Below are positions 6,307 to 11,339 of a stretch of DNA of 11,339 nt, piece after piece. The DNA is from Pseudonocardiales bacterium (GTDB lineage Bacteria; Actinomycetota; Actinomycetes; Mycobacteriales; Pseudonocardiaceae): positions 1 to 11,339 of the forward strand of contig JAODNG010000522.1 of the NCBI GenBank assembly GCA_025465385.1. Reading direction: 5' to 3'. A program made the translations under genes and the position numbers. The notes beneath the pieces were generated by a model. It was not told the DNA's origin and ran no database searches. It worked only from the letters and a program-made list of their open reading frames with translations. Within the stretch, counting starts at the first letter, position 1, and every line of letters starts with the position of its first letter.

Positions 6307-6374
6307 TACGACATTTCCCTGTCGTTCACGACTTCGGGTCCATCCTTCACTCTCATTCGGTAAGGAGAACGAGG

Positions 6375-6986
6375 ATGCCGACCAAGACCTATCTCGATGA
6401 AATAGCGTCACCGGTGTATCCGGGAGAGCTATTCGAAGAGGCCCAGACCGGCGTCATCCGGCGAGAAAACCAGGTCGCACTCGGGCCGCGCGCCATGGTT
6501 GAGGCCGGGGAGGCCGCCATTCACCGTTGGTTGATGCGCTACAGCATCATCGCGTTACGCATCAGCATGGGGGCAGTATATTTCGTCTTCGGTATCCTGA
6601 AGTATTTCCCCGGGGTGAGCCCGGCCCAGGACCTGGCGCTGGCAACGACGCACCTGCTGAGCTTCGGGCTGGTACCTGCGGTGATTCCCAGCGGCGTGGC
6701 GATGGCCCTGATCGCTACGCTGGAATGCGCTATCGGACTGTTGTTGCTCGCTGGGCGGTGGCTGCGCCCCGCTATCTGCCTGCTGGGGGCTCAGCTAACT
6801 GGTATCTTGTCCCCGGCCGTGCTGCTAGCCGGGCGGTTGTTCGCCGGGCCACACCACATGCCTACCCTGGAGGGCCAGTACGTCCTCAAAGACGTGATTC
6901 TGGTCGCTGTAGCCATGGTGATCGCTACTACCGTGCGCGGTGGTGCTCTCACTGATGTGTACGAGCGTTGCCCGACGAGAAAGTAA
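6375..6986 (+). CDS. DoxX-like integral membrane protein
   Basis: 203 residues from the ATG at 6375. The start is fixed by TAAGGAG at 6361-6367, seven bases upstream; a longer in-frame ATG at 6255 lacks such a site. Residues 1-50 are soluble and acidic. Four hydrophobic segments follow at about 55-78 (including GAVYFVFGILKYF), 98-127, 131-154 and 170-187; the segment starting YVLKDVILVAVAMVI matches the fourth helix pattern of DoxX/DoxD-like proteins. DoxX relatives act in the cytoplasmic membrane; in mycobacteria one joins a membrane-associated oxidoreductase complex for oxidative stress. The exact role here is unknown. It stands alone on the plus strand, convergent with the next gene, with a strong hairpin between them. 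The N-terminal soluble extension is longer than in minimal DoxX proteins. Confidence 0.8.
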   Translation: MPTKTYLDEIASPVYPGELFEEAQTGVIRRENQVALGPRAMVEAGEAAIHRWLMRYSIIALRISMGAVYFVFGILKYFPGVSPAQDLALATTHLLSFGLVPAVIPSGVAMALIATLECAIGLLLLAGRWLRPAICLLGAQLTGILSPAVLLAGRLFAGPHHMPTLEGQYVLKDVILVAVAMVIATTVRGGALTDVYERCPTRK

Positions 6987-7010
6987 GGACGCGGAGGGCG
7001 AACCTAGCTG

Positions 7011-7059
7011 GGCCGTGTCCCGTTGATGACTGCTGTTCACTGATCAACGGGACACGGCC
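7011..7059. terminator. Perfect 17-bp hairpin, likely bidirectional terminator
   Basis: The 17 bases at 7011-7027 (starting GGCCGTGTCC) are the exact reverse complement of 7043-7059, with a 15-base loop. It lies between convergent stop codons at 6986 (+) and 7076 (-), 24 bases after one and 17 after the other. Neither side has a long T-run, which is common for actinobacterial terminators. Confidence 0.85.
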
Positions 7060-7075
7060 TAATGCGCTTTCCAAG

Positions 7076-9862
7076 TCATTCTTTGGTGTCCGGGATGGTG
7101 CGTCCAGTGAGCTGCCATCGGCTACGGATGCCGAGTTTCTGATAGATGTGACCAAGGTGCGTTTCCACCGTCTTGACCGACAGGTGGAGCTGCTGAGCGA
7201 TCTCCCGGTTGGTTCGGCCGACCTGAGCCAGCTGCGCGACGCTGGCCTCCTGCGGGCTGAGCTCGTCCGGTTTCCGGGTGCGGGTGCGCCCCCCGGCCCG
7301 ACGCCACTCGGTCCGAGCACGCTTGACATGCCAACCGGCTCCGCATTCCTCAGCAATGTGCAAGGCCTCAGCGAGCAGCGCACGCCCCCGGACGATTTCA
7401 GCGCCACGAGTCAAGAAGGCGCCGTAATCGGTCAGTGTCCGGGCTCGGGACAGCGGCATGGGCAGGTCATCGTGAAGGCCGAGCGCTTGGCTGAAATAGT
7501 TCTCCGCGGCTGTTCGGTCCCCGGTGTGCTCTGCGAGGGCGGCCTGTCCAGTGGCCACGACGATTTTCGGCCACCGGCTGGGAAGAGCCATGGCTCGCTG
7601 CGTGACCCAGTCGATGACCAGCCGGGCGTCGCTGCTTCGGCCACAGGCCAGGTGAGCGGCGATCGCATCGGCCGCCCACGGCACATACGACGGGTCGGCC
7701 TCGCCGCTACGGTCAGCCCACTGTTGAAGCTGCGTAAACAGCCCGCACGCGGCGTCGGCATGTCCCTGGCGGTATGCGAGGACGGCCCGCACGTGAAGCT
7801 CCAACCCGTCGGCGCTATGCACGCTGTAGCGGTCGGGGTGAATGTCGGCTGGCAACTGGGCACAGCAGAGCTCCACCTGCTCTAGGTGTCCTTGTTCAAG
7901 CAGGACCAACGCTCGGTAGGCGATCGCCAGCGGGAAAGAGCGAGGCACCAGCTCGGCGAGCTCGATAAGACGATCGGCGAGAGTGAGCGCCTCACTGAGC
8001 CGGCCCAGCCGGCAGAGACCATCGATCCACGCGATCGCCGCCTGGATCAAGGTGATCGGCTCGCAGCGACGTTCAGCTGAGCTCAAGATCTCGGTGAGGA
8101 GTCGTTCGGCGTCACCGAAACGCTCCGCGTGCACAGCCAGGGTGGCGTAGCTGAATGCGGGATGCCGGTATCTGTGCCGGTCGACCGACCGTGAGGTGGA
8201 GAGGACATCCACGCGGGTAGCAGCGGCCGCTGCCGTCACCAGGCCCTCGGGGTCGCCGCAACGGTAGGCGATGACACCCCAGGCCGCCAGCGCCGAGGCC
8301 TGCATCACCCCACGGGTTGTGGCCAGCTCAGCGGCGCGGTTCACCCACGGTAGTGCGGCGCGGGGACCGGACAGTACCTGGTGGTGGAAGGCCTGGTCGA
8401 GCAGGACACCGACGGCGAGCGCAGGATGCTCCTGCTCCGCCAAGGCCACCGCGGATTCGTAGCACGCCGCGGCGCGCTCTACCTGGCCGGTGACGAACGT
8501 GGCCTGTCCGAGCTGGCGCAAGACGGCGACACGGTCCGCGATGGACAGCTCAGGCAGTTGCAACAACCGCTCGTAGACGGCTATTGCGTCCTCGTTGGCG
8601 CCGTTGGCTGCCAGGGCCGCGCTGAGGTCGAAGAGCAGTTCTGCGGGCACAGCCTCACCTGCGAGGCGCAACCCGGCTTCGAGGTAGTGGCGAGCGGCTT
8701 GGACCGCGCCGAGTCGTAGCGCCTCACGCCCTGTCCGGGCCACCGTGGCCACCGCCTTGGCGTCGCCGGACAGGTTCGCGGCCACTGCATGCTCCGCTGC
8801 CTCCGCCGGGTAGGCCCCAGAGGCAATCAGAGCATGGAATGAGGCCGCATGCAGGTCCCTGCGCACCGGTGGGGCGATATCCTCGTACACGCCTTGGCGG
8901 ATCAGCGCGTGCGTGAATCGGGCCCAGCCATCGTCGTCCTCGCGCAGAAGCCCGCTGCGGAACAAGCCATCGAGCTCGATGGCTGCCTCAGTCGCGGACA
9001 ACCCGGCGACCTCCGTTGCGACTGCAGGCCGAAATCGGGTCCCGAGCACGCTCGCCGCCTGCAGGTAACGCCGCCCGGCCACACCGGCTCCCACGAAGCG
9101 GGAGAACCACACCTGTCCCTCCGATAATTTCCCATTCCGTCCCAGTTCAATGGCGACCTGTTCCACCAGCAACGGATTGCCGCCACACAGGTCGATGGCC
9201 TTTTCCACCATCTCGGCCGGGATCTCGCGGTTCACCCCGGAACACAACAGCTGTCGAGCTGCCGCGGTGCTCAACGGAGCCAGCGGCTCGATCACAGCCA
9301 ATCCTTGGGCTGCCAGATCCTGCGCTGAGGTAACCGCCTCCACCGGCCACGGCCTGGCGGTGGCGATCAACGCCACTGGTAGGGAGGCCAACCGACGGCA
9401 GATCAGATGGATCACCGTGAGCGAGTCCGGATCCGACCAATGAAGATCATCGAGAGCCATCAGCAGAGGGCTGACCGCCGCTTCCCGTACCCCCCGAAGA
9501 ATGCTGTAGAGACGGGCCTGAGGGGTGATGTCGGCGGCCTCACCGCCGTCTGCGTCCAGCGCCATGGTGGCACCGGGATGCATCCCCTCCAGAAGCGGAT
9601 CGAGCGTCTGCCCGATCAGACCGAATGGCAGCACGGCCTCGACCTGGTCGCCCCGTCCGACACCGACCGCAAACCGTGATCTCGCTGCCGTGATCGCGTG
9701 CTCAAGCACGGTGGTCTTGCCCAACCCAGCAGGCCCGACGATGAACAGCGCTCCTCCCCGGCCCGCACAGGCGCCGTCGAGCAGCCGCTCCAGCGCACCC
9801 AGCGCATCACCGCGCTCCGCCATTGCGCGGGTAGTCCTGCCACGCCCGTCGGTCGCAGCCAT
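7076..9862 (-). CDS. Second LAL/MalT-type ATP-binding LuxR family transcriptional regulator
   Basis: 928 residues from the ATG at 9862, chosen because the minus strand carries GGAGGGAG seven bases before it; an in-frame ATG at 9931 would add 23 residues without such a site. Walker A GPAGLGKTT is at 43-51 and Walker B LLMALDDLHWSD at 133-144. A long helical middle leads to the C-terminal LuxR helix-turn-helix at about 868-920 (LSPQEASVAQLAQVGRTNRE, KTVETHLGHIYQKLGIRSR). The domain order equals that of the regulator at 352-3066, but the sequences differ widely, for example VETHL here against VDNAL there, so they are not recent duplicates. It is divergent from xylulokinase across about 500 bases and may control it, or itself (inference). 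No G(G/A)GTAG box array lies before it. Ligand unknown. Confidence 0.93.
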   Translation of the reverse strand: MAATDGRGRTTRAMAERGDALGALERLLDGACAGRGGALFIVGPAGLGKTTVLEHAITAARSRFAVGVGRGDQVEAVLPFGLIGQTLDPLLEGMHPGATMALDADGGEAADITPQARLYSILRGVREAAVSPLLMALDDLHWSDPDSLTVIHLICRRLASLPVALIATARPWPVEAVTSAQDLAAQGLAVIEPLAPLSTAAARQLLCSGVNREIPAEMVEKAIDLCGGNPLLVEQVAIELGRNGKLSEGQVWFSRFVGAGVAGRRYLQAASVLGTRFRPAVATEVAGLSATEAAIELDGLFRSGLLREDDDGWARFTHALIRQGVYEDIAPPVRRDLHAASFHALIASGAYPAEAAEHAVAANLSGDAKAVATVARTGREALRLGAVQAARHYLEAGLRLAGEAVPAELLFDLSAALAANGANEDAIAVYERLLQLPELSIADRVAVLRQLGQATFVTGQVERAAACYESAVALAEQEHPALAVGVLLDQAFHHQVLSGPRAALPWVNRAAELATTRGVMQASALAAWGVIAYRCGDPEGLVTAAAAATRVDVLSTSRSVDRHRYRHPAFSYATLAVHAERFGDAERLLTEILSSAERRCEPITLIQAAIAWIDGLCRLGRLSEALTLADRLIELAELVPRSFPLAIAYRALVLLEQGHLEQVELCCAQLPADIHPDRYSVHSADGLELHVRAVLAYRQGHADAACGLFTQLQQWADRSGEADPSYVPWAADAIAAHLACGRSSDARLVIDWVTQRAMALPSRWPKIVVATGQAALAEHTGDRTAAENYFSQALGLHDDLPMPLSRARTLTDYGAFLTRGAEIVRGRALLAEALHIAEECGAGWHVKRARTEWRRAGGRTRTRKPDELSPQEASVAQLAQVGRTNREIAQQLHLSVKTVETHLGHIYQKLGIRSRWQLTGRTIPDTKE

Positions 9863-9875
9863 GACCACGCTCCCT

Positions 9876-9890
9876 CCGTGTTCACCACGG
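9876..9890. promoter_or_regulatory. Inverted repeat touching the ribosome binding site of the minus-strand regulator
   Basis: CCGTG (9876-9880) and CACGG (9886-9890) are exact inverted arms around TTCAC. On the minus strand the second arm, CACGG, runs into GGAGGGAG, so an RNA hairpin would cover part of the ribosome binding site. As DNA it could be an operator for autoregulation. Arms are only five bases. Confidence 0.3.
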
Positions 9891-10084
9891 ATCTGTGACA
9901 TTGGGTGTCGGCGCCCATCCATCTCGAGCACTTATCGCGTATGTTCCGCCATGGCTAGCGGTTCGCTGGGCCCAAACCAACAACCACAGAAAAGAGAACG
10001 AACGACTCCCGGTAAGTACATCTGGCCGAAATGCCGATCGGGTGAACTTATGTGCGGACGACGACGGTAGCGATGTTGACGCCC

Positions 10085-10280
10085 CGCGCTCACAGCGCCA
10101 GTAGTACCAGAAGTGGCTCGTGCACCGCCGGCTACGTCCTGAAGAATTCGCGGGACACGTCGAACTGCAACCTCTCCTGCTGCCCGTGGCGTTTCGCGAG
10201 GGCTCGGTGCACATGGCGTACGGCTCGGGTCACAACCGTCGCGGGCGCGTGCGTGACGATTTGAGGTGTTCCTCGAAAGC
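10085..10280 (+). pseudogene. Decayed vanadium-dependent haloperoxidase fragment
   Basis: Frame-broken remains of the C-terminal, vanadate-binding part of a bromoperoxidase-type enzyme. From 10105 the frame reads YQKWLVHRRLRPEEFAGHVE, containing the KWxVHRxxRPE motif whose Lys and Arg bind vanadate. It continues LLLPVAFREGS and AYGSGH (SGH ending at 10233), the second vanadate-site block. The frame then drifts, but shifting at 10234 restores TVAGACVTI (10235-10261), the usual continuation after GHA, followed by TGA. A further shift gives EVFLES to 10280, matching the KAFFDE-like segment of relatives. Before 10105, ALTAPV (10088-10103) precedes in another frame. Between RPEE and LLLP only about ten residues remain where relatives have several tens, so an internal deletion is likely. 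No start codon or full N-terminal domain remains. The motifs come from family knowledge, with no database search. Confidence 0.7.
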
Positions 10281-10299
10281 GCCGCGCCTGGTCGGCCGG

Positions 10300-10305
10300 T
10301 AGAAT
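10300..10305 (+). promoter_or_regulatory. Candidate -10 box of the xylulokinase transcript
   Basis: TAGAAT matches the TANNNT form closely and would place transcription start near 10312, 37 bases before the leader ORF. No convincing -35 is seen 16-18 bases upstream, so an activator may be needed. The box overlaps the TAG that ends one frame of the haloperoxidase remnant. Confidence 0.4.
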
Positions 10306-10313
10306 CTCTGCCG

Positions 10314-10325
10314 CTGCCCAGGCAG
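10314..10325. repeat. CTGCC-CA-GGCAG inverted repeat
   Basis: Exact 5-base arms around CA, just downstream of the predicted transcription start of the xylulokinase unit. The position suits a repressor operator, for example for a sugar-responsive repressor, but the element is short and no repressor gene is in view. Confidence 0.3.
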
Positions 10326-10348
10326 GCACGAACATAAGGGAGCCGGTA

Positions 10349-10372
10349 ATGACCAGGCAGCTGAGCACATGA
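10349..10372 (+). CDS. Seven-residue leader ORF overlapping the xylulokinase start
   Basis: The best ribosome binding site in this region, AAGGGAG at 10336-10342, lies six bases before ATG 10349, not before the xylulokinase ATG. That ATG opens MTRQLST and ends at TGA 10370-10372, overlapping the xylulokinase ATG (10369-10371) in an ATGA arrangement. Ribosomes ending the short ORF could restart on xylulokinase. The peptide has no codon run that suggests attenuation. Confidence 0.45.
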   Translation: MTRQLST

Positions 10373-11339
10373 CACTTGTTGCGGGCGTCGACTCCTCGAC
10401 GCAGTCATGCAAGGTGATGATCCGGGACGCGGACACTGGCGAGTTGGTCCGGCACGGGCGCGGTATACATCCGGAGGGCACCGAGGTACACCCCGACGCG
10501 TGGTGGGCGGCACTGCAGACGGCGCTCAACGAGGCCGGTGGGCTGGAAGACGTCGCCGCGGTGGCCGTGGGTGCACAGCAGCACGGGATGGTATGCCTGG
10601 ACCAGGACGGCCGGGTGGTGCGGCCGGCACTGCTGTGGAACGACACCCGGTCCGCTGACGCTGCCCTCGACCTGATCGCCGAGCTCGGGGGCGGCGCGGC
10701 GTGGGCGGAGGCGGTGGGCGTCGTTCCGGTCGCCTCTTTCACCGTGACCAAGCTGCGATGGCTCGCCCAGCACGAACCTGACGCGGCGGCACAGACGGCG
10801 GCGGTATGCCTGCCGCACGACTGGCTGACCTGGCGCCTCGCCGCCCATCCGGCTCTGGAGGCATTGCGGACCGACCGCGGGGACGCCAGCGGAACCGGCT
10901 ACTGGTCGGCCGCGAGCGGTGCCTACCGCGCCGACCTGCTGGTACGCGCACTCGGCCACGACGCCACGGTCCCGCGGGTGCTTGGGCCGTCCGAGCCGGC
11001 CGGCACCCTTCCCGACGGCCCCCTGCTAGGCCCGGGCACCGGTGACAACGCCGCGGCTGCCCTCGGGCTCGACACCAAACCTGGTGACGTGGTCGTCTCG
11101 ATCGGCACCTCCGGCGTGGCCTGCTCGGTAAGCGAGGCCCCCGCTGCCGACGCGTCGGGCACGGTAGCCGGATTCGCTGATGCCACCGGCCGGTTCCTCC
11201 CGCTAGTGGCCACGCTCAACGCGGCCCGAGTCCTCGATGCCGTCGCTACGATGCTCCGCGTCGACCATGAGGAGCTGTCCCGGCTCGCGCTCTCGGCTCC
11301 GCCCGGCGCCGGCGGCGTCGTGGTCGTGCCGTATCTGGA
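10369..11339 (+). CDS. xylB: Xylulokinase, FGGY family (3' end beyond the window)
   Basis: Phosphorylates D-xylulose with ATP in the cytoplasm, feeding the pentose phosphate pathway. 323 complete codons are present of the usual 460-500. LVAGVDSSTQSCKV at 3-16 is the N-terminal phosphate-binding loop. QQHGMVCLD at 70-78 and LLWNDTRS at 88-95 are the substrate-side motifs, and GDASGTGYWS at 171-180 follows. TGDNAAAALG at 224-233 contains Asp226 at the catalytic-base position. VSIGTSGVACSV at 243-254 is the second phosphate motif, and TLNAARVLDAV at 282-292 is typical of actinobacterial xylulokinases. The ATG at 10369 is chosen because the N terminus fits the family and no in-frame start lies just upstream. 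It has little ribosome binding site of its own and may be coupled to the 7-codon leader. No xylose isomerase gene is visible; upstream lies the divergent LAL regulator. Another FGGY sugar kinase is a less likely alternative. Confidence 0.9.
   Translation, partial: MTLVAGVDSSTQSCKVMIRDADTGELVRHGRGIHPEGTEVHPDAWWAALQTALNEAGGLEDVAAVAVGAQQHGMVCLDQDGRVVRPALLWNDTRSADAALDLIAELGGGAAWAEAVGVVPVASFTVTKLRWLAQHEPDAAAQTAAVCLPHDWLTWRLAAHPALEALRTDRGDASGTGYWSAASGAYRADLLVRALGHDATVPRVLGPSEPAGTLPDGPLLGPGTGDNAAAALGLDTKPGDVVVSIGTSGVACSVSEAPAADASGTVAGFADATGRFLPLVATLNAARVLDAVATMLRVDHEELSRLALSAPPGAGGVVVVPYL

Larger units (their letters stand above)
5485..6374. other. Long gene-poor interval between peroxidase and doxX-like gene
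   Basis: About 890 bases with no confident gene. It holds the palindrome at 5482-5498, a weak 31-codon ORF at 5578, two adjacent hairpins at 5888-5932, a minus-strand open frame at 6182-5892 with coding-like codon bias, and a dyad with direct repeats at 6260-6306. In the plus frame of the 31-codon ORF the reading stays open beyond its TGA (5671-5673) to a stop at about 5805, so an inactivated gene is conceivable. I saw no RNA gene and no transposase motifs. Confidence 0.4.

Noticed and set aside
8209..9834. Isolated GGGTAG words at about 8215, 8809 and 9829
   Set aside because: Single hexamers inside a coding region, without 22-base phasing or promoter elements; expected by chance.
9932..10513. 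193-codon minus-strand ORF across the intergenic region and the start of xylB
   Set aside because: Arg/Pro/Ser-rich low-complexity reading, opposite both the haloperoxidase relic and xylB, with no recognisable domain.
1..11339. CRISPR array, insertion sequence, rRNA or prophage genes
   Set aside because: No spaced repeat array, transposase motif, terminal inverted repeat pair or rRNA-like segment was seen on either strand.

Overview
The window is GC-rich with a strong preference for G or C at third codon positions. Together with leaderless-style promoters (TANNNT -10 boxes), two very large ATPase-LuxR regulators and a xylulokinase of actinobacterial type, this suggests a chromosomal piece of an actinomycete. 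Genus cannot be fixed from the sequence.

Layout, left to right. (1) 1-351: upstream region with one possible 45-residue ORF (123-260). (2) 352-3066 (+): a LAL/MalT-type regulator, with an N-terminal AAA/STAND ATPase, a helical-repeat middle and a C-terminal LuxR helix-turn-helix. (3) 3022-3155: first copy of a repeated promoter region, then a probably leaderless 82-residue protein resembling sigma-70 region 4 (3156-3404). (4) 3405-3725: no confident gene. (5) 3726-3859: second copy of the promoter repeat, then an animal-type haem peroxidase (3934-5484). (6) 5485-6374: about 890 bases with only weak ORFs, one degraded-looking minus-strand frame and several inverted repeats. (7) 6375-6986 (+): DoxX-like membrane protein. 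(8) 7011-7059: strong hairpin between convergent genes. (9) 9862-7076 (-): a second LAL-type regulator. (10) 9863-10368: divergent intergenic region holding the frameshifted remains of a vanadium-dependent haloperoxidase, then a promoter and a 7-codon leader ORF. (11) 10369 to the window end (+): xylulokinase, cut by the window edge.

The most striking structure is the duplicated promoter. Two 134-base segments 704 bases apart align without gaps, at 102 of 134 identical positions by my hand count. Both carry three G(G/A)GTAG boxes spaced exactly 22 bases, a GAGTA-N6-TACTC dyad abutting a CCGAC -35, a 17-base spacer and a TAGCGT -10. One copy drives the sigma-like small gene and the other the haem peroxidase. 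Phased direct repeats are what an oligomerising MalT-like activator would be expected to bind, and such a gene lies directly upstream. I infer, but cannot prove, a small regulon: the LAL regulator controlling a sigma-like protein and a peroxidase. The haloperoxidase remnant and the DoxX gene add a loose redox theme; xylulokinase and the second regulator form a separate divergent unit.
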